From the NCBI GenBank assembly GCA_023399505.1, contig JAEWOZ010000004.1:1-13544 (forward strand): 13,544 nucleotides of DNA. The letters run 5' to 3'. The notes under the pieces are model-generated. The model made no database searches, was not told where the DNA came from, and worked only from the letters and a program-made list of their open reading frames with translations. Below, in pieces: positions 1-8,555 of this stretch (positions are counted from its first letter, which is position 1; every line of letters begins with the position of its first letter). The position numbers were made by a program, and so were the translations under genes. The DNA comes from Fusobacteriota bacterium (GTDB lineage Bacteria; Fusobacteriota; Fusobacteriia; Bac17; JAEWOZ01).

Positions 1-588
1 ATATTATTTGATGCCAATAAAAATTCTCTCTTTGAGTTAAAGTTTTTTGATACATTGCTTAATACTTTAAATTACTTTCATACAACACCTTTCAAAAGAA
101 ATTTAGAAATAAATAAAAATATGAAAGAAAATATTGAGTACTTTGAAAATGCTAATAGAGATGCTCTAACTAATATTTACAGCAGAGCTTATTTAAAGGA
201 GTACAAAATGCAAAGGGATTGTTTTGTAGCTATGATAGATTGTGATGACTTTAAAAAAGTTAACGACACAAAAGGACATTTAGAAGGTGATAAAATTCTT
301 AAAAAAGTAGCCTCATTAATAAATAATACTTTTGAAGATTGTGATGCATTTCGTTATGGAGGAGATGAATTTTTATTAATTATTTTTGAGAAGGATATAT
401 CTAAGATAATCAGTAAGTTGGAAGGACTTATAGCTAAAAGTCCGTTGTCACTTTCTATTGGTTTATATTATTCAAAAGAAAATGTATTAGAAATAGCAAA
501 AGAGAGAGCTGATAAAGCTTTATATAAAGCTAAGAGATTAGGAAAAAATCAAATTGTTGTATGGACAAAAGATTTGAAGGAAAGGTAA
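1..588 (+). CDS. GGDEF-domain diguanylate cyclase, 3' part (left end cut off by the window)
   Basis: The frame is open from base 1, so the true start lies outside; 195 residues are visible. A complete GGDEF catalytic domain is present: the opening DALTNIYSRAYL (about visible residue 54), the metal and substrate motif IDCDDFKKVND followed by GHLEGD, the active-site loop RYGGDEF (GGDEF at 358-372), then SIGLYY and the C-terminal ADKALYKAKRLGKNQ helix. Proteins of this family condense two GTP into the second messenger c-di-GMP. All catalytic residues look intact, so activity is likely. The RxxD product-inhibition site normally found just before the GGDEF loop is not present; the equivalent residues read F..C. 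The stretch between GGDEF and SIG is shorter than usual, giving a compact domain. The sensor or membrane part is outside the window. The stop codon lies two bases before the next gene's preferred start, so the two are probably translationally coupled. Confidence 0.93.
   Translation: MLFDANKNSLFELKFFDTLLNTLNYFHTTPFKRNLEINKNMKENIEYFENANRDALTNIYSRAYLKEYKMQRDCFVAMIDCDDFKKVNDTKGHLEGDKILKKVASLINNTFEDCDAFRYGGDEFLLIIFEKDISKIISKLEGLIAKSPLSLSIGLYYSKENVLEIAKERADKALYKAKRLGKNQIVVWTKDLKER
577..585 (+). promoter_or_regulatory. Ribosome binding site deciding the start of the 1594-residue gene
   Basis: AAGGAAAGG lies inside the last codons of the cyclase gene, five bases before the ATG at 591. The alternative in-frame ATG at 561 has no purine-rich site at a suitable distance. 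This favours 591 and implies coupling to translation of the upstream gene. Confidence 0.6.
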
Positions 589-590
589 GA

Positions 591-3500
591 ATGATTTTAA
601 TACTTTTTATATTTTTCAATTGTATTTTACAGGCAAATAATAGCGAATCATTTGATGTAATTAATTATGAGAATAATACTTTAAATTTGGTTAGAAAAAA
701 TTTAGAAGAAAATGTAAATAATAACGAAGAATCAGAAAATAAAATATCTTTAATACCTATAGGTAGAACTGAAACAAGATATAAAGTAAAAGGTTTAGAA
801 ATAAACCCTGAGATTACTTTTAAACCTAAGCGTGTACAAGGTCGAATAGAAGTTGAAGAGATAAAAATAGAATGGTATCTTATTGATTCTAAAGACAATA
901 TTATTAATCCCGACAATAATTATATGAGAATTAGTTCTATTGACGGTCAAACAACACCTATAGAATTTATTAAATTTAACGAGGATTTGAATAAGAAAAA
1001 TTATTTTTCTAAAATATATTCAAAAACAAACATTTTTGAAGAAAATATAAATTCTAACTACCTTATAGTTAAATCGTATAATGGTAACTATAATACGTAT
1101 GAAGATATTATTAAGATAAAAAAAGAGGGAATTTTTGAAAGGATAGAAAAATTTGTAATAGATAATACAAATAAATCTAACAATGATTTTCATATTCAAG
1201 AAAAATTTAAAGATTTTAATAAGAACAAAGTCGCGTTTATAAAATTAAAAGAGTTAGAAAAAGAAATGAAAAATTTAGAAGAGACAGAGTTTTATAGATT
1301 TTCTAATGTAAATTTATTTGATAATTATAGCATTTCGTTTCCCGTCTTTCTTTCAGAAAATGCTTTATCTTTACAAATAAAGCAAACTTTAAAAATTATT
1401 GTAACTGTAAAATATAATAAAGGTACGCATGTGCATACTCATAATATAATTTTTGGTATGCCCAATGAGTTAAATAATTTAAATTTACTTGTTATTGCTG
1501 AAAGTAGTGATCAACCTTACAATTTAGGTATAAAAAATTTAGAGAATGAGATGGAATTTGATAATAGCATTGTTTCTAGATTAGTTAATGGTGTAGAGGT
1601 ACATAAATTAAGAAGAAGAAATAATAAAATTTATATATCAAAGGCTACGAATGAGAATCAAGAATTAGAAAGCAACTTAGTTAATAATTATAATTTTTTA
1701 ATTACAAAAGAACAAAATGGAATAATCGAGCAAATAGAAAATGAACAAATTGTTTTTAAAAGTTTAGACGATCAAGCACTGTCTCATGCTAAGTTTAATA
1801 TTAAAATTATAAAAAGAGTAGGTGAAAACATTCTTACTTTAGCTTCTTCCAATCTAAGAGCTATTATTATTAAAGGTAACAAAATTATTATGCCTATTGT
1901 AAAAGAATATAAGCCAAGATACTTTAAATTTTCTAATAAATATTATGGAATTAATAAAATTTTTAATATAAAAGATTTCAGTTCTGATTGTTTAATTACT
2001 TTAGAAGATGTTTCTTTAATCAATAATAGCACTTTAAAATATAGGCTTACTCTCCCTGAGGAAGATATAAACAATTTTCAAATATTTTCTAACTCTATGA
2101 GCAAAGAAAATATTAGTGAAAAAAACAGTATAGGTTCAAATGAATATGAAGTAGCTTCTGTAAATTATTCAACTCAGGGAAGAAAGAGTTCAGTTAAGAT
2201 GTTAATTGATTCAAGTAAGATATCTCTAAAAAATCCTCAAATTATTGAAATTATAAATAATAAAGAAATTGAAGAAAAAAGAAAAATTATTATAAAAGGT
2301 TTAAGTGTTAAAGAAGATAGCGATGGAAAAAAAGAGGTAATATTTGATGAAATTAATCAAATTGATAATTTTGAAAATTCTAAAGAGGTAGAAGTTATCC
2401 TAGATACTAGTATTGAGATAATTGAGGGAGAAATTTTTAAATTTAACTTACCTCTTACTTATAAGGTTAGAAATTATTATGAACTTGAATATAAGATTAA
2501 CAAAAATATAAATTTCAATTATATAGTTCATGAAGATATAAAGCATTCAAAGATAATGTTTCCTATAATTACGAGAAGAGAAGAAGGTCAAGAAGATAGG
2601 GTAGTGGGTTACGAAAATTTAATAAACAAAGGTCTCTTTTCATATTCACTTGATGATAGGCTTTTTAATTTTTCAATATATGAGAACGAAAAACTGAGGA
2701 TTAAGATTGATATTATAGCTCCAGAGGTTGAATTTCCAGAAAACTTACCAAAAGTTTCTACTATTAAAAGTATAGAAGAGATAAAGTACTTAGATGATAA
2801 TGAAGGACATCTTAAATTTAATAGTAAAAATCCAAATGAAAGCAGGAGTTTTTATGGGATATGGGGCACTAAAAATAAAATAGAAATTAGTAATGAAGGA
2901 GGAAATGTAAGAGATAAAAAGGAAAACAATATTATCTACTTAGCTGATAAAAATGATAGAAAGAAATGTTTCACTATTAGAGATGGCTACTTTAAGTATA
3001 TAAATAATAGAGTTAAAGATGAAATATTTGATAATTTTTGTTCAACAAAAATTATTATGGATAGTATTTTTGATATTGAGTTTCAAAAGGATGATTTTAA
3101 ATTTAATTCTGGATATAGCTCTACAGACTGGGATAAAGAAGAAGTGGAGATTTGGTGCCACTCTAACGAAAAAAATTCAGAAAAAGAAAATTCTACAGAT
3201 AGAAATGCTTGGCGTGCATATCCCTTATCATTTTCACTTAATAGAGTTCATTTGAAGATTAATGATTTATACTTCACTCAAGTACAAAACTCTGATTATT
3301 CTTATGAATGTTTTATAGATGGCGCAATATTTAAAAATCAAAAAATATATTCAAATCCTTCAGGAACTAGTAAAGAGATAGAAGTAGTTATAAGGACACT
3401 TTCTTATAATGATGAAGATTTATTTAAAAATAAATCTTATCTTGATAATAAAATTCTTTTTAATAACTATGCCAAAGAAGCTAGAATTAATGAAGGAACT

Positions 3501-5375
3501 TTATTTTTATTTGATAGAGATCAAAAGATTAAGAAGGAACTTCCAACTAATTTCTTTAGTCAAAATATTCACGATAAATTAAAAATTCCTTTTATGGTTA
3601 AAGTAGCTAGAGTAGAGAGATTAAATTTTAAGGGACAAGAAATAAAAAATATATACTCTTCAAAGCCTGTAGGTGAAGAGATAATTCATGGAATAAGAAA
3701 AGAAAATGAACAATTAGTTGAACTAAAAGATAATGATAACGCAAACGAATTCTTATTCTTTTTATCACTTGAAAAAGAATCTAACGAAAGGTCAAAAAGT
3801 TATACTTCTATCAGAAAAAACATACCATTAAGATACAAGCTAGGTATAGCTTGGGAATATTTTGATACTAAACCGAAAAAAGAGGGTATTTTTAAAGATC
3901 TTTATAAAAGCGAGAGGAATATCTCTTTTTATAACAGTTATTTAGTAGAAGATACATCTCATGAAAAATTTTTATCATTTTTAGAAGAAATCACTTCTAA
4001 TGATTTTTTAGATAAAGTAAAAACAGAACATAGGAAAATAAATCAGGATTTAGAAATTTTAAAGAAAAGATATAATAATGATAAATATAAAGAAAATTTA
4101 TTACTTGCTGAAAAATACCTTAAAAAATTTGAGAGTTTTAGCATAAATGAAGAAGAGATAGAAGAACGCAACAAGCTTGAAGAAGAATTAAAAAATTTTA
4201 AAAATGAGTTAACTAAAAGCGAGAATTTTAAAATATTAAGGCCAAATTTAAATGGAACGGTTAACACTTTTTCTAATAAAGCTGCAAATTATGAAGGCTA
4301 TTTTAAAGAAGATTTAACATTCGAGGATCTAGATGATAAAATAACTTTAAATGAACAGCATGCTAATATATTTATAATAGATTTTAGTAAGGAATGTAAT
4401 TATAATAGCTTTTTCCCTAGTGTAATTGAAAATAATTTAAAAATATTAGTTTTTCCTGAATTAGAAGAAAATGAAAAGGTCATATTAGCTGCTGAATGTA
4501 AATTAAGTGAAATGAATTCAGAGGGTGTTGAATATTTAAGTAAAGATAAAATAATAACTAGAACCATACCTGTTTATGTATTACCAGAAATTAAATCACA
4601 CATAGTAGCACCTGAAAGTGCTACTTTTAAAAAAAGAATTGATATTAATATATATAACGATTTTGTACATGATGAATTTGAAAAAGAGTTTTCAAATAGA
4701 AAATATAAAAAAAAGGAAAATGAGAATCCTTCTTTGAAATTAGGTGAAAATAATAAATATTGGAAGATTGATGATAAGATTAAAAGTAAATATGATGTTG
4801 ATCCTCTAATATATTTAAAAGAGTTAAGAATTTTTTCTAATGAAGAATTGCTAAGCTTATCAAATATTTTTAAAAAAATTATTAAATTAAAAAAGATAGA
4901 TTTTCCTACTGAAAAAGAGAGCGAAGAATACTACAAATCAATTAATTCACTAAAAGAAGAAATAGGGAAGGTATTTAAAAAATTCTTTTATAACTTTAAA
5001 AATTTTGAAAAGGCTTTTGATATTAGCATAGCAGAGGATGAAAGCCATATATTAATCTATTTAAATGAGAACATAATCTTAAAAGATAATTCTGAACCAT
5101 TTGAATATATTAAAATACTTTTAAGAAACTTTTCAAATTCTATTGAAGATAAAGAAAATCAAAAAACTAGAAAAATTACTAACTTTTTTCCAATAGGTGT
5201 AGAGATAAAAAATATTCTTATAGATTACGATTATTTTAGAAAAGAGATAATTATTGAATCACAAACAGGAATAAAATTAAATGATAGGGCAAAGAGAAAT
5301 AAAAATTATAAATTTGAGGATATTAAAGCAGAGAAAAAAATTGCTTTAAAAATTAATAAAATAAGGAGAAAATAA
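591..5375 (+). CDS. Very large exported protein or lipoprotein of unknown function (1594 aa)
   Basis: I do not recognise this protein. From the ATG at 591 it starts MILILFIFFNC, a short hydrophobic stretch ending in a possible relaxed lipobox (FFNC, Cys11); cleavage after LQA (residue 15) by signal peptidase I is an alternative. No further transmembrane segment is visible, so it is probably periplasmic or surface-located. Much of residues 40-1100 alternates short hydrophobic strands with charged loops, as in beta-rich extracellular proteins. A lysine/glutamate-rich stretch at about 1127-1214 looks like a coiled coil, followed by mixed segments and a very basic C-terminus (KINKIRRK). A HxHxH cluster (His280, 282, 284) could bind a metal. 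Cysteines at about 793-907, near several Trp residues, could form disulfides. The gene begins two bases after a diguanylate cyclase and ends one base before another exported protein, so it is almost certainly co-expressed with both. An ATG at 561 would add ten residues, including a positively charged N-region, but lacks a ribosome site. Confidence 0.85.
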   Translation: MILILFIFFNCILQANNSESFDVINYENNTLNLVRKNLEENVNNNEESENKISLIPIGRTETRYKVKGLEINPEITFKPKRVQGRIEVEEIKIEWYLIDSKDNIINPDNNYMRISSIDGQTTPIEFIKFNEDLNKKNYFSKIYSKTNIFEENINSNYLIVKSYNGNYNTYEDIIKIKKEGIFERIEKFVIDNTNKSNNDFHIQEKFKDFNKNKVAFIKLKELEKEMKNLEETEFYRFSNVNLFDNYSISFPVFLSENALSLQIKQTLKIIVTVKYNKGTHVHTHNIIFGMPNELNNLNLLVIAESSDQPYNLGIKNLENEMEFDNSIVSRLVNGVEVHKLRRRNNKIYISKATNENQELESNLVNNYNFLITKEQNGIIEQIENEQIVFKSLDDQALSHAKFNIKIIKRVGENILTLASSNLRAIIIKGNKIIMPIVKEYKPRYFKFSNKYYGINKIFNIKDFSSDCLITLEDVSLINNSTLKYRLTLPEEDINNFQIFSNSMSKENISEKNSIGSNEYEVASVNYSTQGRKSSVKMLIDSSKISLKNPQIIEIINNKEIEEKRKIIIKGLSVKEDSDGKKEVIFDEINQIDNFENSKEVEVILDTSIEIIEGEIFKFNLPLTYKVRNYYELEYKINKNINFNYIVHEDIKHSKIMFPIITRREEGQEDRVVGYENLINKGLFSYSLDDRLFNFSIYENEKLRIKIDIIAPEVEFPENLPKVSTIKSIEEIKYLDDNEGHLKFNSKNPNESRSFYGIWGTKNKIEISNEGGNVRDKKENNIIYLADKNDRKKCFTIRDGYFKYINNRVKDEIFDNFCSTKIIMDSIFDIEFQKDDFKFNSGYSSTDWDKEEVEIWCHSNEKNSEKENSTDRNAWRAYPLSFSLNRVHLKINDLYFTQVQNSDYSYECFIDGAIFKNQKIYSNPSGTSKEIEVVIRTLSYNDEDLFKNKSYLDNKILFNNYAKEARINEGTLFLFDRDQKIKKELPTNFFSQNIHDKLKIPFMVKVARVERLNFKGQEIKNIYSSKPVGEEIIHGIRKENEQLVELKDNDNANEFLFFLSLEKESNERSKSYTSIRKNIPLRYKLGIAWEYFDTKPKKEGIFKDLYKSERNISFYNSYLVEDTSHEKFLSFLEEITSNDFLDKVKTEHRKINQDLEILKKRYNNDKYKENLLLAEKYLKKFESFSINEEEIEERNKLEEELKNFKNELTKSENFKILRPNLNGTVNTFSNKAANYEGYFKEDLTFEDLDDKITLNEQHANIFIIDFSKECNYNSFFPSVIENNLKILVFPELEENEKVILAAECKLSEMNSEGVEYLSKDKIITRTIPVYVLPEIKSHIVAPESATFKKRIDINIYNDFVHDEFEKEFSNRKYKKKENENPSLKLGENNKYWKIDDKIKSKYDVDPLIYLKELRIFSNEELLSLSNIFKKIIKLKKIDFPTEKESEEYYKSINSLKEEIGKVFKKFFYNFKNFEKAFDISIAEDESHILIYLNENIILKDNSEPFEYIKILLRNFSNSIEDKENQKTRKITNFFPIGVEIKNILIDYDYFRKEIIIESQTGIKLNDRAKRNKNYKFEDIKAEKKIALKINKIRRK

Positions 5376-5376
5376 A

Positions 5377-7179
5377 ATGATAGTAATATTTTTGTTATTA
5401 AGTTTATCTTTATTTTCTAACAATATAGAAATGATAAAGATGAAGAATGGAATGAAATTTGAAACTGTAGATTCAAATAAAAAAAATGGTTATGAGCCAA
5501 TAATATTTGATGATGGTCTTGTAACTCCTTTTGTCGTATCAAAAGAAAATAATGAGAAATATTTTACTAAGCTTTTAGAAAATATAAGCTTGCCCCTAGA
5601 TTATCAAATAGATTATTTTGAATTTGATAAAGGAATAGCAACAAAAGTAAGAATAGATTTAACATTTTGGAAAGAAAAATTTCCTAGCGATAAAGAAAAT
5701 TTAAAAAAATTTTATTCTAAACTTTTGAATTTCATTAGAAGAAAATCTTCAGAGGAAGCAAATTTCCATAAATTTTTATTTATCCATGAAATGATAATAA
5801 GGTACTGTCCCTTAGAAAAGGACGAAAATTTAGATTCAATTTTATATAACTATATGGAAGATGATTCAGTCCCTTTTGGCTATAAGGATATTATTTTAAA
5901 AAATGCCCTCACTTATGAGCCATTAGTTGTGTATAAACCTATATTAATAAAAAGAGTAGTTTATAAATATTCACAAATTGGGACATATGGCGAGATTTTT
6001 AGGGAACGTGAAAATTTTATTGAATCTTCAAAAATTAAGACAAATTATAGTCTAGATACTAAACAAGAGATAGCTACTTTTGTAAAAACTTTAGAGGATT
6101 CTTTAAATTCATTAAATGAAGATGAAGCATATATAGATATTTTAATAGCTATCAAGAATGTTGTTAGAGCAGATTTAGTTTACAATGCTATTAAGGGTAA
6201 TAAGAATTTAAATAAATTGGAACTGTTCTTAAGCATTATTTTTCTAAGAGATTTGAATAGAGCTATAGAATTCGTAAATGACCTATCAATCAGTGTTTTT
6301 TTGAGAAGAGCTTTAATAATGAACCTAATTGATATGCAAGATAATTATGAAGATGCATTTAAAGTAAGAGAAAAAATAAGGAAAGAATTATCTCCGAATG
6401 CTCAATTAACAAAAAGCCCTAGCTTGACTGAGTTTTCTTTTCAATTTTTACCTTTAACTAAATTTCTTTTGTCTTCTAAAGACATTTTGAATGAGATAAA
6501 TAAAAAAGAAAATATTAATTTAAAAATGAATGAGATTTTAAATTTGTCTATTAAAAAATACAAAGAATTAATGAAACTAGAAAGTGTAAATGAAGGTAAT
6601 CAGATATTTAGGTATATAAGTGATTATTATTTAATAAGACAAGCAGTTGAATATTCTGATTTAGCTAAAGATAAAAATTTTGAACTTTTTGTTTTTTCTA
6701 CTATGTCTAAATCATTAGAAAATAAAAGAAACTATCTAAGAGAAATATCTCAATTAGAAGAAGAGATAATAAGGGAGGCATATTATAGTTTTTTAGGAAT
6801 AGAGATGTCTTTGGAAATAGATAACTTACTCTTTTCTAAAATAGTTGAAAACAGATCATTAGCTCATTTTCTAAACTCCTATTTAAATTTATATAATGAA
6901 ATCAGAGAGGTATCTTCTATCTTATATTCAAGTAGGGAATTTCAGTTTGATTGCTATTTAAAAAAAGCTTCTGTAGAAATAATATTAAGCAACAAAGTAG
7001 AAGATTTAGAAAATGCGAAGAGTATTATTAATCATATTTTATATAATTATCCAGAAAATATATCTTCACTCTATTTATTGTTAAATAGAGCTATAACCAT
7101 AAAGATAAAAAACGGTGATAAATCTCTAATAGAAAAAGTTAAAGAGATAGAAAAAATTATAGAAAAGTACAAGAAATAG
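5377..7179 (+). CDS. Exported, mostly helical protein of unknown function (600 aa)
   Basis: I do not recognise this protein. It opens with a hydrophobic signal-like stretch (MIVIFLLLSLSLFSNN) with no cysteine, so signal peptidase I cleavage near residue 14-16 is more likely than lipidation. The N-region lacks a positive charge, as in the upstream protein. From about residue 90 onward the sequence is rich in Leu, Glu, Lys and Ile with helical periodicity. The last 100 residues (ILYNYPENISSLYLLLNRA and the charged tail) resemble TPR-like helical repeats, although no clear repeat register can be drawn by eye. An AGGAG at 5364-5368, eight bases before the ATG, supports the start. Only one base separates it from the preceding stop codon, so it is co-translated with the 1594-residue protein. 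A periplasmic scaffold or partner for that protein is a reasonable inference, but nothing in the sequence proves it. Confidence 0.87.
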   Translation: MIVIFLLLSLSLFSNNIEMIKMKNGMKFETVDSNKKNGYEPIIFDDGLVTPFVVSKENNEKYFTKLLENISLPLDYQIDYFEFDKGIATKVRIDLTFWKEKFPSDKENLKKFYSKLLNFIRRKSSEEANFHKFLFIHEMIIRYCPLEKDENLDSILYNYMEDDSVPFGYKDIILKNALTYEPLVVYKPILIKRVVYKYSQIGTYGEIFRERENFIESSKIKTNYSLDTKQEIATFVKTLEDSLNSLNEDEAYIDILIAIKNVVRADLVYNAIKGNKNLNKLELFLSIIFLRDLNRAIEFVNDLSISVFLRRALIMNLIDMQDNYEDAFKVREKIRKELSPNAQLTKSPSLTEFSFQFLPLTKFLLSSKDILNEINKKENINLKMNEILNLSIKKYKELMKLESVNEGNQIFRYISDYYLIRQAVEYSDLAKDKNFELFVFSTMSKSLENKRNYLREISQLEEEIIREAYYSFLGIEMSLEIDNLLFSKIVENRSLAHFLNSYLNLYNEIREVSSILYSSREFQFDCYLKKASVEIILSNKVEDLENAKSIINHILYNYPENISSLYLLLNRAITIKIKNGDKSLIEKVKEIEKIIEKYKK

Positions 7180-7196
7180 TTATTTAGTAATATTTA

Positions 7197-7205
7197 TGCT
7201 AAAAT
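7197..7205 (+). promoter_or_regulatory. Possible extended -10 promoter upstream of the TldE-like gene
   Basis: TGCTAAAAT in the 52-base gap after the 600-residue gene fits an extended -10 (TG-n-TAAAAT). No good -35 is seen 16-18 bases upstream, which extended -10 promoters can tolerate. A similar TGn-TAAAAT/TAATAT pattern lies ahead of proS and the first ankyrin gene. It may give the TldE-like gene extra transcription within a longer operon. Confidence 0.35.
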
Positions 7206-7231
7206 AGTTAAAAAGTCAGGAGAGGTCAGAA

Positions 7232-8488
7232 ATGATAGAGAATATTAAAAAATATTTAGAAGAAAAAAATCTTAAGTTTTGGACTATTATATATAATGAA
7301 GTGAAAAAAGAAGAAATATACACTATTTTTGATAATGTAGAATCCAATAGAAAAGTGGAATTTTCTAATTTCTTAATTTCAATATTTATAGATCATGGAA
7401 ATTACACAGGTGAAAGTATTTTTTCTTTAGCAGCTGATTGTACTTCTGAGAGTATGAAACAAGAGATTGATAAAGCTATTAATAGCGCTCTTCTAGTTAA
7501 AAATGAAAAATATGAAATCAAACAAGATAAAATGAAATATCCTTTAAGCAGTAAGATAAACACAATAAATATGAAAGAATTCCATGAAGAAGTCAAAGAC
7601 TCTTTAAAAGATATAAAGAATATAAAAGTGAGTTCTTCTGAAAAATTCATTCAACATTCATATATTAAATTTCTTAATTCTGTTGGAAATAGTTATGAAG
7701 AAGAAGCTCAAAAATTAACATTAGATATGGTATTTTTAGCAGGCGATCACTTAGAATCAGAGAGTCAATTTTTGAGAAAAGGTTTTTCTTTGGAAGAATT
7801 AAGTTTAAAAGAGACAATAAAAAGGTATGCTCAATATGCAGTTGATACTTTAGAAAGCTCATTACCTCAAACGGGGAAATACGATGTAATTTTTACAGAA
7901 GAAGCTCTGGAAGATTTTTTTAGCTTCTTCACATTTCACGCTTTAGGTTCTTCATTTTATAATTCATATTCTATTTTCAAAAAAGGGGAAAGGGTTTTTG
8001 AAAAAGGAGAGGGAGATGAATTAAATATCTATTGCGATCCTTTCATCGAGAATAGAGAGGTAGTAGCCGATTCCTTAGGATTTTTAAATAAAAAATTTTA
8101 CATAATAAAAGACTCAATATTAGATAATATAATAGCCAATACAAAGTATTCTCAATATTTAAAAGTTCCTTTTACAGGTTCTTTAACTAATATAGTTATT
8201 GAAAATGGAAAGCATTCTTACAATAATTTACTAAAAGAAAATACTATAATCATTTCAAGGGTTAGTGCGTTTGAGCCTAAAGAAATAACAGGTGATTTTT
8301 CAGGAGAAATAAGGTTAGGATATTTATATAGAAATGGTAATTTTTTACCTTTAAAAGGTGGTTCATTTGCTGGAAATTTAAAAGAGCTTATGCCAAATGT
8401 TAATTTATCAAAAGAGATTATAAAAATAAATTCTTATATAGGACCTAAAGGCGTAAAGCTTTATGGAGTAAATATTGCCGGAAAATAA
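7232..8488 (+). CDS. TldD/PmbA family protein, TldE (PmbA)-like subunit
   Basis: The C-terminal half matches the TldD/PmbA family in order: GKYDVIFTEEALEDFFSFF (about residues 216-233), the SFYNSYSIFKKGERVF segment where PmbA proteins have a similar Ser/Lys-rich stretch, then GDFSGEIRLGYLYRNGNF (354-371), FAGNLKELMPN (379-389) and the terminal VNIAGK. Known TldD/TldE pairs form a cytoplasmic heterodimeric metalloprotease that trims unfolded peptides, for example microcin B17 and CcdA in E. coli. TldD carries the zinc-binding HExxxH; no such motif occurs here, so this is the TldE-type subunit or an inactive relative. The N-terminal half is divergent. Length (418 aa) is close to the usual 440-450. 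There is no signal peptide. AGGAGAGG at 7218-7225 precedes the ATG well. No TldD partner is encoded in the window, so it would have to lie elsewhere. Confidence 0.85.
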   Translation: MIENIKKYLEEKNLKFWTIIYNEVKKEEIYTIFDNVESNRKVEFSNFLISIFIDHGNYTGESIFSLAADCTSESMKQEIDKAINSALLVKNEKYEIKQDKMKYPLSSKINTINMKEFHEEVKDSLKDIKNIKVSSSEKFIQHSYIKFLNSVGNSYEEEAQKLTLDMVFLAGDHLESESQFLRKGFSLEELSLKETIKRYAQYAVDTLESSLPQTGKYDVIFTEEALEDFFSFFTFHALGSSFYNSYSIFKKGERVFEKGEGDELNIYCDPFIENREVVADSLGFLNKKFYIIKDSILDNIIANTKYSQYLKVPFTGSLTNIVIENGKHSYNNLLKENTIIISRVSAFEPKEITGDFSGEIRLGYLYRNGNFLPLKGGSFAGNLKELMPNVNLSKEIIKINSYIGPKGVKLYGVNIAGK

Positions 8489-8489
8489 G

Positions 8490-8518
8490 TTGCAAAGTGA
8501 TATTTTAAAAACTATACT
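8490..8518 (+). promoter_or_regulatory. Likely promoter of the 462-aa lipoprotein gene
   Basis: TTGCAA (8490-8495) and TATACT (8513-8518) are separated by 17 bases, a good vegetative sigma-factor arrangement. The site begins just after the TldE-like stop codon. A perfect TATAAT overlaps at 8518-8523, but its spacing to TTGCAA would be 22 bases. The start codon is about 37 bases downstream of the -10. Confidence 0.5.
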
Positions 8519-8555
8519 ATAATATATACAACAATTTTATTTAAGGAGTGGCAGA

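Noticed and set aside
665..916. Minus-strand open frames inside the exported and TldE-like genes (also 4043-4267, 7402-7650, 7674-7862)
   Set aside because: Each is fully covered by a well-supported plus-strand gene and has the Ser/Leu/Phe-rich composition expected of antisense AT-rich sequence.
3019..3255. Plus-strand open frame of 78 codons
   Set aside because: It lies wholly inside the 1594-aa gene in another frame, with no ribosome site or recognisable features.
4707..4714. Run of eight A inside the 1594-aa gene as a second slippage site
   Set aside because: The frame is intact, the run is short, and Lys-rich AT-rich genes produce such runs often.
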